A DNA stretch of 64,000 bases from Deltaproteobacteria bacterium (GTDB lineage Bacteria; Myxococcota; Myxococcia; Myxococcales; 40CM-4-68-19). The translations under genes and the position numbers were made by a program. Positions 1-8,420 of this stretch are shown piece after piece. The stretch is taken from contig JANYKT010000073.1 of assembly GCA_025358085.1 (NCBI GenBank), positions 1 to 64,000 of the forward strand. The letters are read 5' to 3'. The notes beneath the pieces are model-generated. The model made no database searches, had not been told where the DNA came from, and saw only the letters and a program-made list of their open reading frames with translations. The stretch's first letter is position 1. Every line of letters begins with the position of its first letter.

Positions 1-201
1 CCGCGAAGTCGCCTGCGGCCGCCACACCGCGCGGTCGCGTTCCCCGCGGGCGACGGTGAGCTGCCGCAGCAACTCATTCGCGGTGGGTTCGCCTTCGCGC
101 AGCGCGCGCGCAGCCTGGATGCGCGCGCGTGGGTCGTCGGCCTCCTGGGCCGCGGCGCGCAACGAGAGCAAGGTCACCGCGATCAGCACGAGTCTGTTCA
201 A
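1..201 (-). CDS. Secreted protein, N-terminal fragment
   Basis: Only the first 67 codons lie in the window; the frame runs off the left edge. The start is a TTG at 199-201, chosen because an AGGAG ribosome site lies five bases upstream (207-211) and because the first residues form a short signal peptide (LVLIAVTLLSL followed by an Ala-rich AAAQ cleavage region). The mature part is charged and rich in Ala, Arg and Glu (RIQAARALREGEP). No family can be named from so short a piece. It follows the aldehyde dehydrogenase gene on the same strand after a 44-base gap, so it may be the distal gene of that operon. Confidence 0.55.
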   Translation of the reverse strand, partial: MNRLVLIAVTLLSLRAAAQEADDPRARIQAARALREGEPTANELLRQLTVARGERDRAVWRPQATSR

Positions 202-245
202 GCAAGCTCCTGTCCATTCACGGGACCCGCGAGCGGAGGCGGCGC

Positions 246-1610
246 TCACGCGATCCAGAGAGTCTTGGCGTTGGTAAATTCGCGGATGCCTTCGCCCGAC
301 AGCTCGCGGCCGTACCCGCTGGACTTGACGCCGCCAAACGGCAGGCGCGGGTCGGACTTGACCATGCCATTGATGAAGACTTGGCCAGCGTCGAGCTCGT
401 TGCAGAGCCGCTCCTGCTCCTGCTCGTCGCGCGTGAAGGCCGCCGAGCCAAGCCCGAACGGTGTGTCGTTGGCCAGCTCGATCGCGTGGTCCAGATCGCG
501 CGCGCGCACCAGGGTCGCCACGGGACCGAAGATCTCCTCGCGCCAGGCGGTCACGTCTCCGGGCGTGAGCGCGAGCACGGTGGGCGCGTAAAAGAAGCCG
601 CGCCGGTCGAGCTTGTGCCCGCCAGTGAGCGCCTTCGCTCCCTGCGAAAGGCTGCGCTTCACCTGGTCGTCTACGTCGTCGAGACCCTGCTTCGACGCGA
701 CCGGGCCCAGCTCAGTCTGGTCGTCCGCGGGGTCGCCGACTCTCAGCGCTGCCATCTTCGCCACAAACGCCTCTTCAAACCTTTCCGCGATGCGTTCGTG
801 GACGATGAACCGCTTGGCCGCGATGCAGCTCTGTCCGGCGTTCTGCACGCGCGCCTTTACCGCGGTGTCGACCGCTTTCTCGAGATCTGCGCTCGGCATC
901 ACCACGAAGGGGTCGCTCCCGCCCAGCTCCAGCACGACCTTCTTCAGGTGCTCGCCCGCGGCCTGCGCGAGGCTCCTGCCCGCACCCTCGCTCCCGGTCA
1001 GCGTGCCCGCCTTCACGCGCGGGTCGCCGATGATCTGCGCCACGCGCTTGCTTTCGATGAGCAGCGTCTGGAAGCAGCCATCAGGCAGGCCCGCCTGGAG
1101 AAAGATGGACTCAATGGCGAGCGCGGTCTGCGGAACGTTCGATGCATGCTTGAGCAGGCCGACGTTGCCCGCCATCAGAGCGGGCGCGGCGAAGCGGAAG
1201 ACCTGCCAGAAGGGAAAGTTCCACGGCATCACCGCCAGCACCGGCCCGAGCGGCTGGTGGCGCACCAGCGAGCGCGCAGCGTCGGTGGCGATGCTCCTGT
1301 CGGCGAGGTGCTCCTGCGCGTGGTCGGCGTAATAGCGGCACGCACTGGCGCACTTTTCAACCTCGCCGATTCCGGCCTTGTGCAGCTTGCCCATCTCGAG
1401 CGTCATGAGCTTTGACAGCTCTTCCTTGCGCTGGTCGAGCACGTCGGCGGCCTTGTGGAGCAGCGCGGCGCGCTCGGCAAAGCTGCGCTTGCGCCAGTCG
1501 CGGAAAACCTTGTCGGCCTTCGCCAGCCGAACCTCCACCTGGGCTGCCGTCTGCGCGTCGAAGGTCCGGACTATTTCGCCAGTGTAAGGATTCGTACTCG
1601 CGATATTCAT
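246..1610 (-). CDS. sad: NAD(P)-dependent aldehyde dehydrogenase, Sad/YneI type
   Basis: This 454-residue protein oxidises an aldehyde to the acid and is most like the Sad/YneI succinate-semialdehyde dehydrogenases, which feed 4-aminobutyrate carbon into the TCA cycle. The catalytic cysteine is in NAGQSCIAAKRF, the general-base glutamate in LELGGSDPFVV, and the cofactor-binding MPWNFPFWQV and LTGSEGAG segments are present. FGGVKSSGYGREL near the C-terminus is typical of the superfamily. Length matches Sad (about 455-460). Its ATG overlaps the stop of the upstream HAD phosphatase gene (ATGA), so the two are probably translated together. The exact substrate is inferred from family likeness, not proven. 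Confidence 0.93.
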   Translation of the reverse strand: MNIASTNPYTGEIVRTFDAQTAAQVEVRLAKADKVFRDWRKRSFAERAALLHKAADVLDQRKEELSKLMTLEMGKLHKAGIGEVEKCASACRYYADHAQEHLADRSIATDAARSLVRHQPLGPVLAVMPWNFPFWQVFRFAAPALMAGNVGLLKHASNVPQTALAIESIFLQAGLPDGCFQTLLIESKRVAQIIGDPRVKAGTLTGSEGAGRSLAQAAGEHLKKVVLELGGSDPFVVMPSADLEKAVDTAVKARVQNAGQSCIAAKRFIVHERIAERFEEAFVAKMAALRVGDPADDQTELGPVASKQGLDDVDDQVKRSLSQGAKALTGGHKLDRRGFFYAPTVLALTPGDVTAWREEIFGPVATLVRARDLDHAIELANDTPFGLGSAAFTRDEQEQERLCNELDAGQVFINGMVKSDPRLPFGGVKSSGYGRELSGEGIREFTNAKTLWIA

Positions 1611-2281
1611 GGTCCCTCGAGGTTAGCGAGGTCTAGCAGGATTCGCATTACCTCCGCGAAGGAGCGGGCGATCCAGGTCGGACCGGCCGAGCGCAAGGTT
1701 GCCTCCTCCATCGCACCATAGGTCACGCTGATGCAGCGAACGCCGGCCCCGCGTGCCATCCATAGATCATGCGTGGTGTCGCCGACCACGACCGCGTCGT
1801 CCGGCTTGAGGCCCAGCTCGCCAAGGACCAGCAGCGCGAGATCGGGCGCGGGCTTGGGACGAAGGACGCGGTCATATCCGGCGACCACTTCCATATAGGG
1901 GCGCAGGCCTGCCATGTCGACGTTGGTGTCGGCACCCGACTGGGCTTTACCGGTCGCGACGGCCTGGCGCACGCCGCGTGCCTGGAGCGCCTGCACGCCC
2001 TCAATCACGCCGGGAAAGACGAGCATCTGGATCTGCGGATTGACGACCGCACGCCAGCGCACGCGATATCGCTCGACCGCTTCGGCGACGAGTGCGTGGT
2101 CGGGAGGCAGGTCGAGCAGCTCACCGAGGGCCACCGGGAGCGGCAACCCGATTCCGGCGCGGATGGCTTCCGCATCAATGTTGGCGCGCCCCAGCTCGCG
2201 CAGCACCTGCGCCGCGGTCTCCACGATGACGCGCGGAGTGTCGATGAGCGTGCCGTCCAGGTCCCAGATGACTGCTTTCAT
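1607..2281 (-). CDS. HAD-superfamily phosphatase (phosphoglycolate phosphatase-like)
   Basis: A 224-residue HAD hydrolase. All four HAD motifs are visible: DLDGTLIDT at the N-terminus with the nucleophilic and acid/base aspartates, ATGK (motif II threonine region), KPAPD (motif III lysine), and VGDTTHD (motif IV acidic pair). The cap between motifs I and II is helical, as in the Gph/PpaX group, so phosphoglycolate or pyrophosphate-type substrates are possible; the sequence does not settle which. It is the first gene of a two-gene unit with the aldehyde dehydrogenase, overlapping it by four bases. The 168 bases upstream contain a 16-bp tandem repeat. Confidence 0.88.
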   Translation of the reverse strand: MKAVIWDLDGTLIDTPRVIVETAAQVLRELGRANIDAEAIRAGIGLPLPVALGELLDLPPDHALVAEAVERYRVRWRAVVNPQIQMLVFPGVIEGVQALQARGVRQAVATGKAQSGADTNVDMAGLRPYMEVVAGYDRVLRPKPAPDLALLVLGELGLKPDDAVVVGDTTHDLWMARGAGVRCISVTYGAMEEATLRSAGPTWIARSFAEVMRILLDLANLEGP

Positions 2282-2342
2282 CGGCGTATCTTATCAGCGC
2301 ATTCCCGCGGCGCCTGCTGCGCGCGGTCCGGCGCACGCTCTC

Positions 2343-2406
2343 CCGGCTCTGCTACTACCCGGCTCTGCTACTACCCGGCTCTTCTACTACCCGGCTCTGC
2401 TGCTAC
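2343..2406. repeat. Four tandem copies of a 16-bp unit
   Basis: Four head-to-tail copies of CCGGCTCTGCTACTAC occupy 2343-2358, 2359-2374, 2375-2390 and 2391-2406. The first two are identical and the last two carry one substitution each. The tract lies in the divergent spacer between the HAD phosphatase gene and the flavin monooxygenase gene. Its length is not a multiple of three per unit and it is not in an assigned gene. Confidence 0.95.
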
Positions 2407-2449
2407 CCCGGCGTGCGCACCGGAGTTGGCGCGCCGTTATCTATGGCGC

Positions 2450-3415
2450 ATGAAATTGAGCGTTCTCGATCAAGCGCCCATCTCCGAGGGCTTCAGCCCG
2501 GGAGATGCCCTGCGGAACAGCGTCGACCTTTCGCGCCGGTGCGATGCGCTCGGCTATCACCGCTATTGGGTGGCCGAACACCACGGGACGCCGGCGCTGG
2601 CCTGCACCAGCCCCGAGGCGCTCATTGGCCCGATTGCCGCGTTGACCTCGCGCATCCGCGTCGGCAGCGGCGGCGTGATGTTGCCGCATTACTCGCCATT
2701 CAAGGTCGCAGAGACGTTCTGTCTATTGAGCAGCTTGTATCCGGGGCGGATCGATCTGGGCCTGGGCCGCGCTTCCGGCACCGACCCGCGCACCTCGCTT
2801 GCGCTGCAGCGCGACCGCACGGAGCAGGCTCCTGATGATTTCCCGCAGCAACTCGCCGAGCTGCTTGCCTATCTATCCTGTTCAATTCCCGCGCAGCATC
2901 CCTTTGCGCGGCAGGGCGAGGTGATTGCGCAGCTCTTGAAGCCTGAGCCCTGGCTTCTGGGCAGCTCTCCGCAGAGCGCGATCTGGGCCGCACAGCTGGG
3001 CCTGCCCTACGCCTTTGCTGATTTCATCAATCCCGAGGGCGCGGCCTATGCGGAGATGTATCGCGAGCAATTCAAACCATCGGCAACGCTCCTGGTACCG
3101 CGCGTGATCGTCGCGGCCTGGGCGCTCGCGGCCGACACTGATGCTGAGGCGGAGCGACTTGCATCCTCCAGCCGGATGCTCTTTCAGCTCTTCCGCGCGG
3201 GCCGGCTGATTCCAGTGCCGCCGGTCGCGCGCGCTCTCGAGTTCCTGGCCGCAAATCCGACCGGTCCTTCCCGACGCTCCTTCGTCGGCTCGCCGGGAAA
3301 AGTGCGCGCCGGCCTGGAATCCCTCGCCGCTGAATACGGCGCCGAAGAAATCATGGTCGTCACCATCACTCACGATCACGCAGCGCGCTGCCGCTCCTAC
3401 GAACTCCTCGCCTAA
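2450..3415 (+). CDS. LLM-class flavin-dependent oxidoreductase (YhbW-like)
   Basis: A 321-residue member of the bacterial luciferase-like monooxygenase superfamily, which uses reduced FMN or F420 in a TIM barrel. It resembles the YhbW group: LDQAPISEG at the start, YHRYWVAEHHG, VGSGGVMLPHYSP, YPGRIDLGLGRASG and WLLGSSPQSA follow in order. The reading frame is open further upstream, but similarity begins exactly at the ATG at 2450, directly after the 16-bp repeat tract. The stop TAA (3413-3415) forms the outer end of a 24-bp inverted repeat. The gene is convergent with dnaE2. Natural substrate unknown. Confidence 0.88.
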   Translation: MKLSVLDQAPISEGFSPGDALRNSVDLSRRCDALGYHRYWVAEHHGTPALACTSPEALIGPIAALTSRIRVGSGGVMLPHYSPFKVAETFCLLSSLYPGRIDLGLGRASGTDPRTSLALQRDRTEQAPDDFPQQLAELLAYLSCSIPAQHPFARQGEVIAQLLKPEPWLLGSSPQSAIWAAQLGLPYAFADFINPEGAAYAEMYREQFKPSATLLVPRVIVAAWALAADTDAEAERLASSSRMLFQLFRAGRLIPVPPVARALEFLAANPTGPSRRSFVGSPGKVRAGLESLAAEYGAEEIMVVTITHDHAARCRSYELLA

Positions 3416-3491
3416 TATGGGGACACCATACTGATTTCCTGCCAACCGTCGCCTACTCGACGAAAAGAATCAGTATGGTGTCCCCATATTA
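3413..3491. repeat. Perfect 24-bp inverted repeat spanning two stop codons
   Basis: The left arm (3413-3436) and right arm (3468-3491) are perfect reverse complements beginning TAATATGGGGACACCATACT, separated by a 31-base loop. The TAA at 3413-3415 is the stop of the monooxygenase, and the complementary TAA at 3489-3491 is the stop of dnaE2. The structure could act as a bidirectional terminator, but there is no T tract, and the long identical arms look more like a palindromic mobile or REP-like element. Confidence 0.9.
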
Positions 3492-6400
3492 GTGGAAGTC
3501 GCGTGAGCGCAGCTCTTTGCCGAGAGCGTCGTGCATGGTCCAGAAGCGATCGGCCTTCAGGCTGGTGACGCCGTCATAATGCTCGAGGCGGCCTTCGACG
3601 ATGAGCAGCGCGGAGGCCAGCACCGTCGTGCGATTGGCTTCGAAGGTCTGCGGGTCGATGACGATATTAGCGATGCCGCTCTCGTCTTCCAGCGAGAGAA
3701 AGACGAACCCCTTGGCGGTGCCGGGCCGCTGCCGCACGATGCAGAGACCACCCGTGCGCACGCGGCGGCCCGCCGGTAATTTCGGCAATGCGCCGGCGGC
3801 ATGAACTCCGAGCTTCGTCAACCGGGCGCGCTCCAGCGCCACCGGGTGCGGGCCGACGGTGAGGCCGGTGCCGCGCAGATCCGCGGCGACGCGCTGGCGC
3901 AGATCCATCTCGGGCAATGGCGAAACCGCTTCCTCCCGCGGCTCCACGCGCGCGAACAATCCAGCGCCGCGGCGCGAGGCAGCCTCGGCTTGCCAGAGTG
4001 CCGCGCGACGGGTGGCGGGAGGCTCGCCCGGCCGCGCGGGGAGGCTGGCCAAGGCACCGATCTCCGCCAGGGCGGTGAGCTCGTCGCGCCGCAATCCCGC
4101 ACGGGCGGCGAAATCGGAGATGCTCGCGAACGCCCCGTCGGCGCGAGCGGCCACCACGCGCAGGCCCGCCTGCTCCCGCAGCCCGCGCACGTAGCGCAGG
4201 CCCATTCGAAGGCAAAGCTCCTCCTCGGGGCCAGCGCGCTCCAGCGTGCAGAGCCAGTCAGACCGCGCGGCGTCGACCGCCTTCACCCGCACCCCGCGGC
4301 GCTGCGCATCCTTGACCAGCGTCGCGGGGCTATAGAAACCCATCGGCCAGCAATTGAGCATCGCGGCATAGAACGCGAGCGGATGATGAACTTTAAGATA
4401 GGCGCTGGCATAGACGAGCAAGGCGAACGACGCCGCGTGGCTCTCGGGGAATCCATATAAGGCAAAGGCGGTGATACCGCGCACGATCTCGTCCTGCGCC
4501 GGCGCCGCGATTCCATTCGAGGTCATCCCCGCGCGCAGTCGGGATTCAATGACTTTCATTCGCTCCACCGAGCGCTTGCTGCCCATGGCGCGGCGCAGCT
4601 CGTCGGCTTCCCCGCCGGTAAAGTTACCCGCCACCATGGCAATTCGCATCAATTGCTCCTGAAACAGCGGGATACCAAGGGTTCGCTCCAGCACCGGCCA
4701 CAGCGCTGGATGCGGCACGGTGATCTTCTGCCGGCCCGCGCGCCGCTCCAGATAAGGATTGACCATCTGGCCGACGATCGGCCCTGGCCGGATGATCGCG
4801 ACCTCGACCACGATGTCGTAGAAGCAGGTGGGCCGCATGCGCGGGAGCGTAGCCATCTGCGCGCGCGACTCCACCTGGAACACGCCCACGGTATCGGCCT
4901 TCTGCAACAGGTCATAGACGCCGGGGTCGCCCGCGGGCAGCTGCGCGAGATCGACCTCGACGCCTTCGTGCGCGCGGATGAGCGGCAGCGCCTGCTCCAG
5001 CACCGACATCATTCCCAGACCGAGCAGATCCACTTTGATGATGCCCAAGTCGGCACAGTCGTCTTTGTCCCATTGCACGACCGTGCGGCCGGGCATCGAG
5101 GCGGGCTCGAGCGGGACAATCTCGTCGAGCCGGCCCTGCGCGATGATCATTCCGCCTGAGTGCTGGCCCAGGTGCCGCGGCAATCCAGCGATCTGCTGGC
5201 AGAGCTGCAGGTAGAGCGTGACCCGGCGGTCGTCGGTGCTCAGGCCCGCCTCTCGCGCGCGGTGCTCGAGCGTATCCAGGTCCGTGGTGAACTCGAAATG
5301 AGGCAATAGACCGGCGAGCCGCTCCAGCTCCTGCTGCGGGAGGCCCAGCACCTTGCCGATCTCGCGGGAGGCCGAGCGCGCGCGATAAGTAATCACGTTC
5401 GCCGTCATGGCCGCGCCGCGCGCGCCGAAGCGCTGATAGACGTGCTGAATCACCTTCTCGCGCTGGTCGCCACTCGGCAGATCGAGATCGATATCGGGCC
5501 ACGACTTTTGCCCGTTCATATCGCTGCGCTCTTCACTCAGGAAGCGCTCGAAGAGGAGACCCATGCCGACCGGATCCACCGCGGTAATGCCGAGCGAATA
5601 GCAGACCGCGCTGTTGGCAGCCGAGCCGCGGCCCTGCGCGAGGATCTTCTCCTCGGCGCAGAAGAGCACCAGGTCATGGACGATGAGGAAGTAGCCGGCG
5701 AGGCCGAGCTTGCCGATGAGCTGCAGCTCGCGCTCGATCTGCGCGATGGCTTTGGGCCAGCGCGGGGAGTGCATACCGCCGTAGCGGCGCTTCGCGCCCT
5801 CGACGGTGCGGTGCCACAGCTCGCCGTCGAGGGTGGTGGCGAACTGCAGGCGCGGCTCGGGGAATCGATAGTCGAGATCGCCGAGCGTATAGGCGCAGCG
5901 CTCAGCAATGAGCCTGGTATTGGCGATGGCGTCGGGGAGGTCGCGGAAGTCGTGCGCGAGCGCGCGCGGCGGACGGACGTGGCGTTCGGCGTTGCGGGAC
6001 AGCAGGCGGCCCGCGCCATCGAGCGTGACGCCTTCGCGGATGCAGGTGAGCGCGTCGTACAGCGGCTTGCCGCTGGCCGAGGCGTGGCGGATGCCGCCGC
6101 CAGCCACCAGGCGCACACCTCGCGCTTGAGCAGCGTCGATGCGGCGGCGGTTGTCGCGCTCCTCGCGCGGGTCGAGGTGGCGCTGCACCTCGGCGAAGAG
6201 CTGCCGCGTGCCGAGCGTTCCGGCGAGCGCCACCAGCTGCGCGGGCGTGCCGTTGCTGAGGGCGATGAGGCCCTGGCGCAGGTCGAACAGCTGCGCGGGG
6301 GTGACCTGGCAGCGGGTCTTTCCTTGCGCGGGGCCGTCGCGGTTCTCGCTGCCGTCGCGCTTCTCGCTGCCGTCGCGCTTCTTGCTGCTCCGTCCGCGCC

Positions 6401-7238
6401 TGGAATTTTCGCTGCTCTTCGCGGATCCAGCCTGCTCGCGGTCCTGGTGGCCGAGCGTCAGCAGACGGCAAAGGTTCCGATAGCCCTCGCGGTGTTCGCA
6501 CAGCAGCACGACAGAGCCCGCACCCACGACATCGATCTCGGCGCCGACGATGGGCCGAATCCCCGCGCGCTTCGCTGCCAGGTGGAAGCGCGGCGCGCCG
6601 TAAAGCCCGCCCACATCCGCGACGCCGAAAGTGGCGTGGCCCGCGCTGGCGGCGGCCGAGGCCAGATCTTCGGGCAGCGACGAGGCGCGCAGAAAAGAGA
6701 AAGCGCTGCGCGCATTGAGCTCGACATAGTCGCACGCAGCCGGTGCCAGGGGCCGCGCGCGCGCAGGCAGTTCGGACCGCGCTGGCCGCCGCAGGTCGCG
6801 CAGCGGAATCACCACTCCCTTGACGTGTCCGGGCGCCACTTCTCCGCTCGCCGGTCCCGCGTCTTGATTGCCGCGCCGGGCCGTATTGCTGCTCTTCGCC
6901 GCGGCCACCAGCGCGGGCTCGCGCTCCAGCGTTTTCGCATCCCGCGCGGCGCTCAGCTCCCGCGCCGCGGCCGGTGCAGGCTCGCGCTCCAGCGCCTTCG
7001 CATCCCGCGCGGCGCTCAGCTCTCGCGCGGAGAGGGGGCCCAGCCGAGGGCCGCTCTCGTCCTCCAGCCCGAACGGTGCGAGCGAGCGCTGCGGCGCAGG
7101 CGTCTGCACCAGATCGTCCTGGGCATAGGGGCCGAGACGCGCCGCAAGCGGCGTACCGATGGCATCCTCGATGAGGCATGAGTCGTGCGGCTTGCGTGGG
7201 TCGCTTCCCCCTCGATCGCGACGCGTCCGTCGGTTCAC
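3489..7238 (-). CDS. dnaE2: Error-prone DNA polymerase DnaE2
   Basis: This is the alpha-subunit-like translesion polymerase of the ImuA-ImuB-DnaE2 mutasome, used after DNA damage. The PHP domain starts about residue 170 (DYVELNARSAFSFLRASS), the catalytic aspartates are in PDIDLDLPSGD near residue 579, and a C-terminal OB fold lies about 1150-1226. The 1249 residues exceed the usual roughly 1030-1090. The excess is an N-terminal tail of about 165 residues with a duplicated 21-residue block, plus a small Lys/Arg/Asp/Gly/Ser/Glu repeat inside the PHP region. The GTG at 7238 is the furthest start; the true start may be downstream, though no good ribosome site decides it. The gene is separated from imuB by a transposase gene. 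Confidence 0.93.
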   Translation of the reverse strand: MNRRTRRDRGGSDPRKPHDSCLIEDAIGTPLAARLGPYAQDDLVQTPAPQRSLAPFGLEDESGPRLGPLSARELSAARDAKALEREPAPAAARELSAARDAKTLEREPALVAAAKSSNTARRGNQDAGPASGEVAPGHVKGVVIPLRDLRRPARSELPARARPLAPAACDYVELNARSAFSFLRASSLPEDLASAAASAGHATFGVADVGGLYGAPRFHLAAKRAGIRPIVGAEIDVVGAGSVVLLCEHREGYRNLCRLLTLGHQDREQAGSAKSSENSRRGRSSKKRDGSEKRDGSENRDGPAQGKTRCQVTPAQLFDLRQGLIALSNGTPAQLVALAGTLGTRQLFAEVQRHLDPREERDNRRRIDAAQARGVRLVAGGGIRHASASGKPLYDALTCIREGVTLDGAGRLLSRNAERHVRPPRALAHDFRDLPDAIANTRLIAERCAYTLGDLDYRFPEPRLQFATTLDGELWHRTVEGAKRRYGGMHSPRWPKAIAQIERELQLIGKLGLAGYFLIVHDLVLFCAEEKILAQGRGSAANSAVCYSLGITAVDPVGMGLLFERFLSEERSDMNGQKSWPDIDLDLPSGDQREKVIQHVYQRFGARGAAMTANVITYRARSASREIGKVLGLPQQELERLAGLLPHFEFTTDLDTLEHRAREAGLSTDDRRVTLYLQLCQQIAGLPRHLGQHSGGMIIAQGRLDEIVPLEPASMPGRTVVQWDKDDCADLGIIKVDLLGLGMMSVLEQALPLIRAHEGVEVDLAQLPAGDPGVYDLLQKADTVGVFQVESRAQMATLPRMRPTCFYDIVVEVAIIRPGPIVGQMVNPYLERRAGRQKITVPHPALWPVLERTLGIPLFQEQLMRIAMVAGNFTGGEADELRRAMGSKRSVERMKVIESRLRAGMTSNGIAAPAQDEIVRGITAFALYGFPESHAASFALLVYASAYLKVHHPLAFYAAMLNCWPMGFYSPATLVKDAQRRGVRVKAVDAARSDWLCTLERAGPEEELCLRMGLRYVRGLREQAGLRVVAARADGAFASISDFAARAGLRRDELTALAEIGALASLPARPGEPPATRRAALWQAEAASRRGAGLFARVEPREEAVSPLPEMDLRQRVAADLRGTGLTVGPHPVALERARLTKLGVHAAGALPKLPAGRRVRTGGLCIVRQRPGTAKGFVFLSLEDESGIANIVIDPQTFEANRTTVLASALLIVEGRLEHYDGVTSLKADRFWTMHDALGKELRSRDFH
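6903..7028 (-). repeat. Tandem 63-bp duplication in the DnaE2 N-terminal tail
   Basis: Residues 71-91 and 92-112 of the long DnaE2 reading frame are near-identical 21-residue blocks starting ARELSAARDAK and containing LEREPA. The block lies upstream of the PHP domain, in the part absent from ordinary DnaE2. A shorter 18-bp repeat (RDGSEK-type units) sits within the PHP region near 6340-6390. Confidence 0.85.
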
Positions 7239-7459
7239 GGGCGGCCCCCGCTGTCCGGCGCGGCAGCAGGCGCTCCTTCACCCGCGGTGCGGTGCGAGGC
7301 CCCGCGGTGGCGCTGCCGTCCCAGCCAGACGCTCCGCGTGGGCGACTTGCGGCGACCCAGCGATTCACTTCGCGAGCGCGCTCGGCTGGTCCCCCGGCGG
7401 CGTGGCAGCATCGAGGCTGAGCGGCTGGCTGTGGCAGGCTGTGGCGGCTGCATGCCGGC

Positions 7460-8071
7460 TCAACTCGACCCCAGCCAGCCGGTGCGAAGCAGCCAGGTCC
7501 TGGGCCCCAGAACCGGCGCGCCCGGCCCCGGCGAAGCGGCGAGGAACCGGACGGAGCTGAATGGATCAATGAAGGTCGAAGCGACCTGCTCGCCCCACGC
7601 CCGCGCATGGTGGGCAAAGTTGGTCAGCACGTAGCGCAGGGCCCGCGCCGCCTCGCGCGGCGTCTTCAGCACGTGCGCATGGTACCGGTCGCCGAAGACG
7701 CAGCCCTTGCGGCTCATCATCCGGTTGAGCGCCCGGGTGAGGCGCACCTGGAGCCCCTTCATCCCGCGCGCGAGCGACTCTTTTCCTTCGGTCTCGACGA
7801 GCAGGTGCAGGTGATTGCCCTGCACCGAGTAGTGGACGAGCCGGAAGCCGAACCGCTCGCGGCCAGCGAGGAAAGCGCTCTCCAGCACCCGCAGCGCGCG
7901 GTGGCTGCGCAGGTTCCAGCACCCCTTTGCGACTCGCACCGTGGCGTGGACCGGATGCCGCGAGGCGATCTCAGCGCGACGCAGGTGGGGCATGCCCGAG
8001 GCCTTGGAGCGCTTTCGGCCTGCGCCGGCGCGCTTTCCTCCCCAAGCGTGAAAGTCCAGCGCGGCTTGCAT
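7460..8071 (-). CDS. REP-associated-type Y1 transposase (IS200-like fold)
   Basis: A 203-residue single-strand transposase of the Y1/HUH group. It shows a basic N-terminus (KRAGAGRKR), the metal-binding pair in YSVQGNHLHLLVETE, and the downstream helix GLQVRLTRALNRMM with FGDRYHAHVLKTPREAARALRYVLTNF, where the catalytic tyrosine is expected. This arrangement is typical of domesticated REP-associated tyrosine transposases, which exist as single genes without insertion-sequence ends. It lies between imuB and dnaE2 on the same strand and so interrupts the mutasome cassette. No IS ends or target duplications were seen by eye. Confidence 0.82.
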   Translation of the reverse strand: MQAALDFHAWGGKRAGAGRKRSKASGMPHLRRAEIASRHPVHATVRVAKGCWNLRSHRALRVLESAFLAGRERFGFRLVHYSVQGNHLHLLVETEGKESLARGMKGLQVRLTRALNRMMSRKGCVFGDRYHAHVLKTPREAARALRYVLTNFAHHARAWGEQVASTFIDPFSSVRFLAASPGPGAPVLGPRTWLLRTGWLGSS

Positions 8072-8420
8072 TACTTGATTATAGCGTACATGTTGGACAA
8101 GTCAATCCAGCAACCCTGATCCAGCAAGATTCGTGACCAAGAGCCTGACAATTCGCCTTGCGCGGCAATGACGCATCCCACCCGCGAATCTCTGTTGCCC
8201 GGCCACCGGTAACTTCCGCAGCAACGCAGGAGTTTGAGCGCCCGACAGGCAAAGAAGGCCTTCGACGAAGTGAGCGCAGCCGCACTGGCCGGATGGACGG
8301 GCCGCGATGAGAGATTCGTTCGGCGGACGGCCGCGGTGAAAAATGCGCTCGGCCGCGGCCCTGGCCACCAGCCTTGGCGGGCTCGTCCAGGGCACGCTCG
8401 TCGCCTGCGTCGCTTCAGTC
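8072..8420. other. Spacer between imuB and the transposase, no convincing gene
   Basis: About 350 bases. The part next to the transposase (8072-8110) is AT-richer and probably holds its promoter. Frames crossing the rest are short, lack ribosome sites and do not resemble any family I know. Confidence 0.5.

Noticed and set aside
5442-7181. 579-codon plus-strand frame
   Set aside because: Antisense of dnaE2, no domain and no ribosome site.
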